From Wuchereria bancrofti (Eukaryota; Nematoda; Chromadorea; Rhabditida; Onchocercidae): 64,000 bases of DNA. The position numbers and the translations under genes are program-made. Within the stretch, counting starts at the first letter, position 1, and each line of letters begins with the position of its first letter. Below, one piece after another: positions 50,300 through 62,399 of this stretch. The notes under the pieces were generated by a model that was not told the DNA's origin, made no database searches, and worked only from the letters and a program-made list of their open reading frames with translations. The DNA lies in contig SSBO01000013.1 in assembly GCA_005281725.1 (NCBI GenBank), positions 1,804,606-1,868,605 of the forward strand, in the 5' to 3' direction.

Positions 50300-52089
50300 A
50301 GCAAAAAGAAAAAACAAATAAATAAAGTATTAATTGTGTTTAATTGTATTTAATAAATGACTGAAATGATCAGGTTTACACATATACAAAAAGAAACTTA
50401 AATTATTTTTTAAACCGATAAGAAAAGAAAAACTATTATCTAAATATCATATACCTAATATTAATTTGTTAAAATTTTAATTTTATCTAATACTAATTGT
50501 CAAACTTTAGTTTAATAAGTATTTCCTCATCATCTACTTGTTAAGCTTATTATCAAAAAAGGAAAAATCATGCACAAAATGATTATGTTCAAAAAATAAA
50601 ACAAAAGCAAAAAAAAAGGAGAAAAGAAAGGATTGAATTAAATTGGCAATAATTTTGATTTAAAGTGATCGAATTCAGAAAATAGCTTAATGTTATCCTT
50701 ATGTACTATTGCAAGAGTATACTCATTTTTGCTAACTTATCACTGATTACTTAACTGTCTTAATTGATAATATGTTGTTTACGTCAAATTTATTTCAATG
50801 TCATCTCATTCATTCCTATAAAACAATAAAATCATTCTAATAACCTTAAATTAGTACATTAATAATTAACACATCCAAAAATTTCATCCAAAAATATTTG
50901 CATTAATTGTTGGAAATGAGCCAAAAGAAGGGTGTCATTAAAGTCAAAAGGTTTTATTGAAATCAAATTAAAATTAAAATTTATCAGTCATTTATTAATT
51001 TGCAATAAAAAACTTAGTATATTCAGTACATTAATTAGTGGTAATGAGAAAGAAATGAAAAGTGCATAACATTTGATTAAGCTGTTGAAATCTATGCATT
51101 TTTATAAATTAAAATTCCTAAACGATTTGACACAATTAGCAAATCGTTTAAATTCTAACTTCAAGAAAAATAATATTTGCTTGATAAAAAAGAAAAAACA
51201 TTACCTTATAAATTAATAGTATTCGAGAATTAAAGAGATAATGATAGTAAAAATGATTAGAAATGATTGAGAGAAAAATTAGAAAGAGATTGAATCATTT
51301 TCCCCATTATCAGTCTAATTAATTAATTAATCTGTTAATAATGTTCAAATGTATAACAGGAATATCTCATCATTAATGTATAAATAATTACGATATAACA
51401 AAACTTTAAAATTTCAACATTTTTGAAAAGAATAATTTTTGAAAACTTTCAAAAAAAGATTTTTTAAGTTTCAATTTTCTTTTTTTTTGCAAGTAATATA
51501 TAAAGAATGTGGAAAATTTTTTGTATCTAATTATTATTGTAAAAAAATATAAATCAAAGTACATTTATGCATTGCATGCAATGAGCATGCAGCAAATTTG
51601 TGTGTTTAGTACAAATAACAAATCATAAATTTTAAAAACATAAAAAGTAAAAATGCATGAAAAACAGAAGCAAGCAAAGATGCAATACAATATAAATGGT
51701 AGAACAGTAGATTTTATTGCTTTTTTTTGCTCAAAAGAGAAAAAGCTATGAAGGTTTACTTAGTCTGGTCTAATTGGCACATACATTAAATTATTTCTAA
51801 TTAAAATTAAATGCAATAATAGTTAATGTATTCAAGTGATAAGGTATTTAATCATAGATATAACATTTCTCTAATTTATCACAGCAGTAAAAATTTTGTA
51901 TTTTATCAATTCGTTTTAATAAGTTTGCACTTTAAATGTCACTAGTCTTTTTTAAAAAATAGTTTGTAAAAAATTATCCTTTATCACATAAATACTGTAA
52001 TGATAAAGTTAAAAAAAGTGTAAACCATAAAATGATGCTATAATCTTAACATTTTTATCATTTTGAAAGCATTTATCATTTTGATAATT
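50300..52089. other. Upstream region of hemicentin, no gene seen
   Basis: AT-rich, without exon-like segments. The hemicentin promoter should lie in the right part of 50300-52000 relative to the minus strand, but I see no specific element. Confidence 0.5.
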
Positions 52090-52919
52090 TTATGAAGTGA
52101 ATTACCTGACAATTTATATAGCTTTATCATTAACAAACCAGTAATTTGTGTAATCTTAAAGGAATAATATAATTCTCAGCATTTTCAATCTTGTTATATC
52201 AAATAATTAATTGCATAGATATGACTTATGAACTATAACTAACCAAGTAATATGAACAAATTGATAGTTATTTGTCTCGAAAAATTTTTGGAACAATAAA
52301 ATTTATAACTGAATTAGACAATCAATGTGAAAATATTGAGAGAGAGAGAAAAAAAAACAAATGATAAATTTATATGAAAGAATGAATGAGTGAAGCTTGT
52401 TTTAGAAAAAAAATAAATAAATGACATTTGTCTCAGATGTTATTTGAGGTTTAAAATTTTTGAATTCTCCTAGACTGAAACGATTGGTGGGCGATAGAAG
52501 TAGTAATAGTAGTGATAAGAATCTTCTTATTTCTCTGTCACTCTCTTTTTTCTTTTCATTCATCCACAGCAATATCCGCCAATTTCCAAAATATCGGATC
52601 ATACCAAAACTTCACAATTTTAAAATTTCAGGTCAACAAAATAACTTAACCACTACGCTACATCTGCAAGCCATGTGATTTTTTTCCATAATAATGAAAA
52701 TGCAATATGGTCGAGATCCTTTTCTTTTTTCTTTTTTTAAGAGAAGTGAAAAGTTCGGAAATTCTGCTTAATGCTGATTGTGATGAGAAGAGAGAAACGA
52801 TAATATATAAATAAGATATGTAGACATAGAACTTTTTTACATAAATCAATAAATAAAAAAAAATTGTAGTAGGATATGATGATATATATCGGATCGAGAA
52901 ATTAAACTGAATAAAGTGA

Positions 52920-53080
52920 TATCCGATCAAGAAAGAAAGTTCAAGATGATGATTAGGGAAGGAAAATGATTAGGGAAGGAAAATGATTAGGGAAGGAAAC
53001 TGAATATGATAATACGTATAAATGGGATCAGGAAAGGGATCTGGATATGATGATACGTATAGGATCGAGAAAAGAAGCTT
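52920..53080. repeat. GGATCGAGAAAGGAA-type degenerate tandem repeat (copy 1)
   Basis: Purine-rich units such as AAAATGATTAGGGAAGG (three times) and TATGATGATACGTATAGGATCGAGAAA. It matches 58590-58755 in copy 2. Confidence 0.75.
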
Positions 53081-56000
53081 CAGAAAATTCATATTCTTGC
53101 TCTCAACAAATGTAGTATTGAAGTAGCAGCTAGGCCGTGTGTTCTCGTCCGAGCACTTTCCAATCTAATAGAGCCAAATGGCTGTAACCAATGATAAATG
53201 ATTCCTTCTTGCTGGTTCAACACTATTCATTTCATATATATACACATACACACACATACAAAAACAAAAACACAAATACATATTATTCAGAAATTAAACT
53301 CACTTCCAAAAATTTCAATTTATTGTCATAAATTATTGTTACATTCATGTTTGTTCATTAATTGACAATTATAATTGTTAATTTGATTGGTTGATTGATT
53401 GATTGATTGATCTTACGCTTAATTGTTTTTGTTTATTTCCTTTTCATTTTATCCATTTCAAAAATTAATATCATTTTTTTTAACTTAAAATTAAGGTTGA
53501 TTTCATTCAGTTACTCAATGAACAATTCTAGAAAAATTAAAAACGAATTATGATAATTGTATATATATTTATGTGTATGTACTAGAAAAAAATGGAAATA
53601 AATGATGGGATTAATAAATATGCAAATTTATGCAGAAGTAAATAAATAAATAATAAACATTCCCATAATGTTTATTTATTATTTTCTTTTAATTATTAGA
53701 ATTTGTAAGAATATTGAGATAGTATAATACACATGTAAAAAGTTATAATGCATGCCAGTTTTTCTAGAAAATTTTTTAGTAATTTTTATATTAAATAATA
53801 TTTGCATAATTTAAAGATTCATTACAGAGAGTAACTTATAAAATACAACAAAAAAATATATATAACTATAAATGAATATATATATAAAGGAATATAAAAC
53901 TTCTTAGATATAAGTTATTAAGTTTGCTCTACATTTGTGATATATGATGAACTAACTTCAGCATTAATTGATATCATTGATATCCGAAATGGATTATATA
54001 AATTAAATAATAAATATTGAATAAATAATAGTAAATATAATTAATAAATATGTACATTTTACGTAAACGTGAATACGAGAAGCATAGCAACGTAGATATT
54101 ATGTATAAAATAAAGTAATCGTTCGAGAAACCGCGATAGATTCACAGCTGCTTAATTTAATTAATTCGTGTTAATGTTAAATTATATTTTACATTTATCT
54201 TTTAAAAAAAAGTCTTTCATATTTCTTTCTAGAATAAAGTCGATAGACTTAACAAAATTGCCACGTGAAAATGACTAAATTTACGCTTACTCTCATCCAT
54301 CTTATTCATTAGCTACCAGTCGCGTAGATATTTCCAAACATTCTATGAACAACTAATCACTTATACAATTTACACAAAACACAACAAAGCTAAATTTCTC
54401 TTTTGTATCAACATCAATTATTCAAGTTGATGAAATTTTAAAGTTGTTGAAAACTAAGTTATCAATTAAAGAATGCCATAGAGACTTTAAAATAAAATTA
54501 TTAGGTTTACTTTCCATTTTCAGTCTTACTCTTTGTTTTTGTGTATTTGACTGTCTGCTGTTAATAGTGACATGTCACATGACATGATCACAGTAACAAT
54601 GGTAATAAAATTATGACTAAAGTTAGTAAAGGAAAATAATTTAAAAGAAGCTTCAAAATTATAGCGTAATGAGAGAGCGATAGAGTGAGGAGAGTGTGTA
54701 TGATAAAGAAATAAAAATAATGGTTGGAATGATAAAAGTTCCACTTTGGTAATTTTGTACAATAATGATTACCACTAATAAAGACATCAATTGATAAAGG
54801 ATGAGTAGTTTTACGATATGTAATGAATAAACTCTTGAAAAGATGAATATTTGAAAAGCTATATTTCATCCATTATTCTCACTTCAGTCATTTGCGCTTT
54901 TGTTTGCTTTTTTTCACATGCTTTATTATTATCAGCTTTCTCAAAAACTTTCTCAATTTATTTTTAAATTTATCCTAAGCAAATTCATCAATACTATATT
55001 TCTTTCGCTTTTGATAAATTTGATCAATGAATTAACAAAACAATTTATTCTTTTGCGAAATTTAAAATTATATTCAAAACGATCAATCAATTATTTCAAT
55101 GCATATTTGCCAAAAAGATCAATTGATGATGTATATTGATCGATTCATTTTGACAATTATTAACAAATATTGCTTTATCATGTTAATTAAAATTATTCCT
55201 GTAAATTGGCTTGAAATTTAAAAAAGAATTTCTAATATTAAACAAATGAAATTTTTTTGGGATTTTTCCTTTCTTTAAATCACTGTACTTTTCTGAAATC
55301 CAAAATTTTCTGTGTTTTTTGAAAAGTAGAAGCAGAATACATATTTTGCGCCACACCAAAAATTCATTGGTCTCTGAGAGAGCATAGATGAGTGGTACTC
55401 CTCTTTCATTTCATCGCTAATGATAATGTATAATTTCAATGAAAAATTCCCTATTAATATTTTTTACTCAAACTCGTATTTTTCGCTTAGGTTTGAATTA
55501 AAATAGAATTTATTTACTGTCACTGTTTGTGATACAAATTTTAGCATTTATATCAGCATTAAAATTAATGAATAATACATTATCAAATTATTATCATTTT
55601 GCAATTGTCTATTCTGAATTTTCCAGTAACAATTCCACATGTTTTATTGTATCATCAAAAAAAAAAAAAAAAAAAGTATTCTCTAATTGAATCTGTAATT
55701 GGAGTTAGAAAATAAAATGAAATTAGTTTAATTTAGCCTATAAAAATTAAAGAATTTTAGAATAGATGAATTAAGTGAAAATAATTTGTAATTTTTTCTC
55801 TTCGTTTCTTTTCTTATTAGTTATCTAATAGCTTAAAGTATTTATAAAGTATTAAAGTATAATAGTATTCATCCTCACGTAGTTACGTGAATTTAATTTG
55901 AATTAGTTAATGATATTGGCTTCACAAGAGCGGTTTAAGATTTTAAAAATTGCAACTTAGTATCAACTGTTTTATATTAGCCAAACAAATTAATCAAATA

Positions 56001-56209
56001 GGGATGATTCACATATATAATTGCTCATTTCGTCTTCGCGTATTTACGTCACTTACTACTCTTAAATAATCTGTATGAACTCATTGCTCGTTATGTCACT
56101 TAGTAAAAAGCTAAGGAATTCTAACGGAATGTAAATTTATTTTTTAAAAAGCGAACAAAAAAAAAGGAATGTTTTTTTTTATTTTCAATGTTTGGATGTA
56201 ATGGCTTAG

Positions 56210-56760
56210 GCATCTTAAACGTGATGCTTAAATATTAAGTGTCATAAACGTTATATTTTAATAGACGCATATATCGTAAAACGTTATAAATGTTCATAAA
56301 TGTTTTAGAGGTGATTTTTAAAGTCTTTTAGAGCTAATGTCCTAAGCACTTTAAACGTGTTATGTATTTTAATTTTCTTAAACGAGATATTATAAAAAGT
56401 TGTGTAATATAAGTATTTTAAATGTGATATTTTAACTGTCATAAACGTGGTATTACAGTTGTATTATGCGAGTTGTTTACGTTGTGTGTCTTAAGTGTCT
56501 AAATATAATGTCTTAAGTCTTCTTAACTGTCACAAATGTGATATTTTAAATGTGATAAACGTGACATTTTAAAATGGTGTCTTAAATGTCTTAGAGATGA
56601 ATTTTTTTCTTCTTTTTTTGATGTCTTAAAATGATATTCTAAATATTTCAAAGATGATACATTTACTGTTATAAACGTGATATTTTAATTTTCTTAAACG
56701 AGATATTATAAAAAGTTGTGTAATATAAGTATTTTAAATGTGATATTTTAAAAAGGTTGA
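56210..56760. repeat. Minisatellite of ATAAACGTGATATTTTAA-like units (copy 1)
   Basis: Many diverged units of about 18-28 bp built on GTCATAAACGTGATATTTTAA and TGTCTTAA. The same array occurs at 61930-62330 in copy 2 but differs in unit number and order, as expected for an unstable tandem array. Confidence 0.8.
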
Positions 56761-56837
56761 TGCATCATATTACTTTATCAAATTGTAATTAATCAATGAA
56801 TTTACTAAATGTTAATTAATTATTGATAAAAATTTAC

Positions 56838-56914
56838 TGGTATTGTATGAGAAGCTTGTGTTTGACCACATTTTAATGATACTGTTATTGGTTTAGGTTC
56901 ACTTTCTTCTGCAG
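56838..56914 (-). pseudogene. Duplicate of exon 3 of the 62400-63286 gene
   Basis: This 77-nt segment is open and keeps the acceptor (AAATAG|CTGCAG) and donor (CCA|GTAAAT) of the exon at 62400-62476. It would encode AEESEPKPITVSLKCGQTQA with changes at eight or nine positions relative to the other copy. Because it is phase 2-in, phase 0-out, it cannot be joined after the other copy without a frameshift into TAA. It is either a mutually exclusive exon or part of a broken gene copy. Confidence 0.45.
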
Positions 56915-57034
56915 CTATTTAAATTCAATATTTCATAAGTTATCAAATTGAATGGAAATTTTTTAATTTGAATTAAAAATTTTGATTTATTCTGACTACT
57001 TTTATCTACCCAATAATTTCATTTTTTTTTTTTT

Positions 57035-57035
57035 N
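57035..57035. other. Assembly gap (single N)
   Basis: Separates the end of duplication copy 1 (in a T run) from the retrotransposon terminus at 57036. Part of an LTR may be missing here. Confidence 0.95.
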
Positions 57036-57805
57036 TGGATGCTCATAGCATAGGATTGTTATAAGATCAAAGGTCAGCTAAACGAGTGCGATGCATTGCA
57101 AAGGAAATTATAATGGATTGCTATATTAAGCAGTATTAACATTTTTTTTTGCTTCGCGATATAGAAATTCGCGACACTCCCGACCTAGAAAGTTAGATGA
57201 TTTGGGTGGGAGTTTTTTGTTGTTTTGTTGCACTTCTAGTTCGTTGAGCTATGGGTTGCTCCTCATTGTCGGTTTGCTTCGGTCCATTTGTAGTTTTCCC
57301 CGGAGTTGTCGGGAAATTTCGAATTTGATGCTTTGTCGTTAGCTGCCTCAAACTTGGGTAATTAAACCTTTATTTAACATAAAACAAATCAACATCATAA
57401 TAACGCATTATACATATCGCACGGATGCTACACAGTTATAAAGGCGCTAAACATTATCATAGAGCTGAAACCCCAACCGCCCTATAAATGGACAATTGTA
57501 AAAAATGATTAATTGTAATTAAGAGATGGTGTTGGAGTTAATTGGGACTAAAGATCATAAATGTGAATTTGAGAAGAAAGGAGATTTGTTTAAGGATAGA
57601 TATCTCTTTGTTACAATAGTCTATTACATGCATTTAATTTTCACATCTCTTATACAATATAATGTGTATAAGCGAGGTTAATTTATGGACAAAGAGATTC
57701 TCATTTTCTGCTTCTCCTCGCTTTCCAGCTACATCGTTTGTACCAAAGGATTATCCGTTTATCAGTTTATCGCCTTTGTTCTTCGTCCTTAGCGACAAAT
57801 TCTAT
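57036..57805 (-). mobile_element. 3' terminus of a BEL/Pao-type LTR retrotransposon with partial LTR
   Basis: The segment is less AT-rich than its surroundings. On the minus strand, near 57310-57210, a short frame reads EEQPIAQRTRSATKQQ and then a stop, like the extreme C terminus of BEL/Pao pol. It is followed by a purine-rich GGTCGGGAG and, at 57176, TGTCGCGAATTTC, a plausible start of a 3' LTR, which is then cut by the N at 57035. The bases 57380-57805 are less clear and may be degraded internal sequence. Assignment rests on motif style only. Confidence 0.5.
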
Positions 57806-58589
57806 TAAATGAACTGCCTAACAATTTGTATAGCTTTATCATTAACAGTCATATAATGTGTGTAATCTTAGAGGAACAATATAATTCTCAGCATTTTCAA
57901 TCTTGTTATATCAAATAATTGATGCTATGACCTATGAGCTACAGCTAACCAAGTAATATGATCAAATTGATAGTTATTTGTTTCGAAAAATTCTTGAAAC
58001 AATTAAATTTATAATTGAATTAGACAATAAAATGATATGTAAAAATAATGATAGAAAAGAAAATAAATGATAAATTTATATGAAGGAATGAATGAGTGAA
58101 ATTTGTTTTAGAAAAAAAAATAAATAAGTGAATGACATTTGTCTCAAATGTTATTTGAGGTTTAAAAATTTTGAATTCTCCTAGACTGAAACGATTGGTG
58201 GACGATAGAAGTAGTAATAATAGTGGTAAGAATCTTTTCATCTCTCTCTCCCTCTCTCTTTTTTCTTTTCATTCATCCACAACAATGCGCTAATTTTCCA
58301 AAATATCGGATCATATCAAAACGTTACAGTTTCAAAATTTCGGGTGAAGAAAATAACTTAGCTATCATGTTACATCTGCAAGCCATGTGATTTTTTTCCA
58401 CTAAAGTGAAAATGCAATATGGTCGAGTCGAGATTCTTTCCTTTTTCTTCTTCTTTAAAAGAAGTGAAAAGTTCGAAAATTCTGCTTAATGCTGCTTGTG
58501 ATGAGAAGAGAGAAACGATAATATATAAATAAGATATGTAGACGTAGAACTTTTCACATAATAAAAAAAAATTGTAGTAGGATATGATG

Positions 58590-58755
58590 ATATATATCGG
58601 GTCGAGAAAGGAAGCCGAATAAGGTGATATCTGATCAAGAAAGAAAGTTCGAGATGGTGACATTCGGTCAAGGAAGGAATATGACAATAAGTATAGACCG
58701 GATCGAGAAAGGAATCTGGATATGATGATACGTATAGACCGGATCGAGGAAGGAA
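58590..58755. repeat. GGATCGAGAAAGGAA-type degenerate tandem repeat (copy 2)
   Basis: Units like TATGATGATACGTATAGACC followed by GGATCGAGAAAGGAA. Its reverse strand gives an open frame of 142 codons that is only a by-product of the repeat. Confidence 0.75.
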
Positions 58756-61278
58756 GCTGCAGAAACTTCATATTTTTGCCGTTCAACAAATGTAGCATTG
58801 AGCAATATAATAACAGCTAGGCCGTGTATTCTCGTCCGAACACTTTCCAATCTAATAGAGCCAAATGGCTATAAGCAATGATAAATGATCCCTTCTTGCT
58901 AGTTCAACACTGTTTATTTCACTTATATATACGTACATAAACACACATAAATACATAATATATTATTCAGAAATTAAATTAACTCCCAAAAATTTTAATT
59001 TATTGCCATAAATTATTGTTACATTTATGCTTGTTCATTAATTGATAATTATAATTATTATTTAATTGATTGATCTTGCGCTTAATTATTTTTGTTTATT
59101 TTCTACTTATTTGTCTCAAAAATATGTGCATTTTTTTTGCTTACTCATTAAATTTATTTATTTACTAATTTGTTAGTTATTTGGCATTTTTGTTTATTTT
59201 TGTTCCCAAAATTTGTTATTAGCTTTAGTTCAATTTTGATGAATTAGCTAGCAAAATTTCTTTTTGAACTCAAAATTTTTCATTACAAAAAATTATAATA
59301 TAATTAATGAAAGCTGTTCATTTCATTTTATTCATTTCAAAAGTTAATTCCACATCTTTTTAACTTAACAAAATTAAGATTGATTCCATTCAGTTACTCA
59401 ATCAATAATGTCTAGAAAAATAGAATTATGATATTGTATATATACTTATGTGTGTATGTACAAAAAAAGAAATGATGAGATTATCAAATATGAAAATATT
59501 ACAAAAGTAAATAAATAAATGAAAAATAAACATTCACATAATGTCTATTTTTTTAATTATTAGAATTTGTAAGAATTTTGCGACAGTGTAATATACATGT
59601 AAAATTTTATCATGCATCCTAGTTTTTTAGAAAATTTTTTGGCAATTTTCATATTTAAATAATATTTGCATAATTTAAAGATTCATTACAAAGAGTAACT
59701 TCTACAATATGGAATATAAAACTTCTTGGATATAAGTTACTAAACTTGCTTTACATTTGTGATATATCATGGATTAACTTCAGCATTAATTGATACCATT
59801 GATATCCGGAATGGATTATATAAATTAAATAATAAATGTGTATATGAGAAGCTAACAAAGTAGATATTATGCATAAAATGAATAATCGTTTGAGAGACGC
59901 AATAGATTCACTGCTGTTTAATTCAAGTAATTCGTGTTAATATTAAATTATATTTTACATACATCTTAAAAAATCTTTTATTTTTCTTTCTAGAATAAAG
60001 CCGACAAATTTAACAAAATTGCCATGTGAAAATGAATAACATTTACGCTTACTCTTATCCATTTTACTCACTATCTATCAATCGTGTAGATATTTCCAAA
60101 CATTCTATAAACAATTACTCACTTATACAATTTACACAAAACACAAAAAAGTTGCTAAAATTCAAAAAAGTAAATTTCTTTTCTGTATCCGTTGTTATGC
60201 AACATCAATTATTCGAGTTGATAATGAAATTTTAGAATTGTTGAAAATTAAGTTAACAATTAAAGAATGCCGTAGAGACTTTAAAATAACAAAACTATTA
60301 CGCTTACTTTTCATTTTCAATCTTACTCTTTGTTTTTGTGTATTTAACTTTTTTTTTGCTGTTTAAAGAAGTTTCAAAACTATAGCGTAATGAGAGATCG
60401 ATGGAGTGAAGAGAGTGTGTGTATGATAAAGAAATAAAAATAATCGTTGAAGTGATAAAAGTTCTACTTTGATAATTTTGTACAACAATGATTACCGCTG
60501 ATAAAGACAACAATTGATAAAGGATGAGTGGTTTTATGATATGTAATGAATTAACCCTTGAAAAAATGAATATTTGAAAGACTATATTTCATCCATCATT
60601 CTCACTTCAGTCATTTGCTCCTTTGTTTGCTTTTTTTCACATGCTTTATTGTTATCAGCTTTCTCAAAAACTTCCTCAATTTATTCTAAACAAACTCAGC
60701 AATACTATATTTTTTCCCGTTTTTAATAAATTTGATCAACGAATTAACAAAATAATTTATTCTTTTGTGAAATTCAAAAATTATATTCGAAATGATGAAT
60801 CAATTATTTCATATTATATTTGTCAAGAAGATCAATTGATGACGTATATTGATCGGTTCATTTTGATAATTATTAGCAAATATTGCTTTATCATGCTAAT
60901 TAAAATTATTCTTGTAAATTGGCTTGATATTTGAAAAAGAATTTCTAATATTAAACAAATGAAATTTTTCTGAGTTTTTTCCTTTCTTTAAATTACTGTA
61001 CTTTTCTAAAATCCAAACTTTTTTGTGTTTTTTGATAAGTATAAGCGGAATACATATTTTGCGCCATACCAAAAATTCATTGGTTTATGAGAGAGCATAA
61101 CAATGAATGGTACTTTTCTTTGATTTCATCGCTAATGATAATGTATAATTTCAATAGGAAATTTTGTATTAATATTTTTAAATTACTCAAACTCTTATAT
61201 TTTTCGTTCAGGTTTTTTAAAAATATTTGAAAGCATATGAAATTATTTGAAATTGTGGTGAGTCATAATATTTATTTA

Positions 61279-61429
61279 ATGCCATCGTTAGTGATACAAA
61301 TTTTGGCATTTATATCGGCATTAAAATTAATGAATAATACATTATCGAATGATTATCATTTTACAATTGTACTGTTCTATTCTGAACTTTCCGGTAACGA
61401 TTCTACATGTTTTATTGTATCGTCAGAAG
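61279..61429 (+). CDS. Possible first exon of a small secreted protein (duplicated)
   Basis: An ATG at 61279 begins MPSLVIQILAFISALK, signal-peptide-like, followed by MNNTLSNDYHF, NDSTCFIVSSE and an AAG|GTAAAA donor. The matching stretch in copy 1 (about 55525-55660) keeps the frame, with a 6-nt in-frame indel and many third-position changes, but loses the ATG and the donor to a poly-A run. No partner exon was found downstream, so this remains a weak candidate. Confidence 0.25.
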
Positions 61430-61929
61430 GTAAAATCTGTAATTGAAGTTAAAAAATAAAATGAAATTTAGATTTAATTTATAGAAATTAAAGAATCTTA
61501 GAAGAGATGAATTAATTAAAAATATTTTGTAATTTTTTTCTTTTTGTTTCTTTTTTATTTAGTTATCTAATAGCTTAAAGTATATATAAAGTATTATGTA
61601 TAATAGTATTCATCCTCACGTATTTATGTGAATTTAATTTGAATTAGTTAAGGATATTAGCTTCACAAGAGCGGCAAGACTTTTAAAATTGCAACTTAGT
61701 ACAAACTGTTTTATGTTAGCTAAACAAATTAATCAAATATGGATGATTCAATTACTCATTTCATCTTCACGTATTTACTACTCTCAAATAGTTGTGTAAT
61801 CTGTATGAACTCATTGTTTGTTATGTCACTTAGTAAAAAGCTAAAGAAATTCTAACGGAATGTAAATTTATTTAAAAAAGCGAACAAAAAAGAAAATGCT
61901 TTTTTTAATGCTCATAATGCTACTATGCC

Positions 61930-62330
61930 ATGTTTGGATGTAATAGCTTAAGCATCTTAAACGTGATGTTTAAATATGATAAAAGTGATATGTTAAGTGT
62001 CATAAACGTGATATTACAGTTGTATTATACGAGATCTTTACGTTATGTGTCTTAAGTGTGTAAAACTAATGTGAACTAAGTTAAGTCTTCTTAACTAAGT
62101 TAAGTCTTCTTAACTGTCATAAACTTGATATCTTAAATGTGATAAACGTGACATTTTAAAACGTTGTGTCTTAAAATAATATTCTAAATATCGTAAAGAT
62201 GATATATTAACTGTTATAAACGTGGTATTTTAATTTTCTCAAACAGGATATTATAAAACGTTGTGTACCATAAGTATTTAAAGCTGATATCATAAATATT
62301 TTGAATGTGATATTTTAAAAAAGTTATCAT
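61930..62330. repeat. Minisatellite of ATAAACGTGATATTTTAA-like units (copy 2)
   Basis: Counterpart of 56210-56760, with fewer units; includes a short perfect local duplication, AACTAAGTTAAGTCTTCTT. Confidence 0.8.
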
Positions 62331-62399
62331 ATTACTTTATCAAATTGTAATTAATCAAAAAATTTACTAAATGTTAAATAATTACTGATAAAAATTTAC

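Larger units (their letters stand above)
52090..57034. repeat. Segmental duplication, copy 1
   Basis: About 4.9 kb that is similar, in the same order and orientation, to 57806-62594, with substitutions and small indels throughout. Matching landmarks include 52100/57806, 53140/58830 (CTCGTCCGA with AATAGAGCCAAATGGCT), 54900/60620, 55340/61045 and the exon at 56838/62400. In the 77-nt exon 68 bases agree. Copy 1 is cut at its right end by the N at 57035. Confidence 0.88.

Noticed and set aside
53130..53225. Conserved block CTCGTCCGAGCACTTTCC..AATAGAGCCAAATGG as an exon
   Set aside because: It is shared by both duplication copies (58830) and less AT-rich, but neither strand gives a frame with splice sites that holds in both copies.
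54900..55139. 79-codon frame starting MFAFFHMLYYYQ, with a relative at 60623-60934
   Set aside because: The two copies lose frame relative to each other after a short distance and the composition is that of AT-rich noncoding DNA.
58370..58798. 142-codon minus-strand frame in duplication copy 2
   Set aside because: It follows the degenerate GGATCGAGAAAGGAA repeat; the frame is broken in copy 1 and has no domain.
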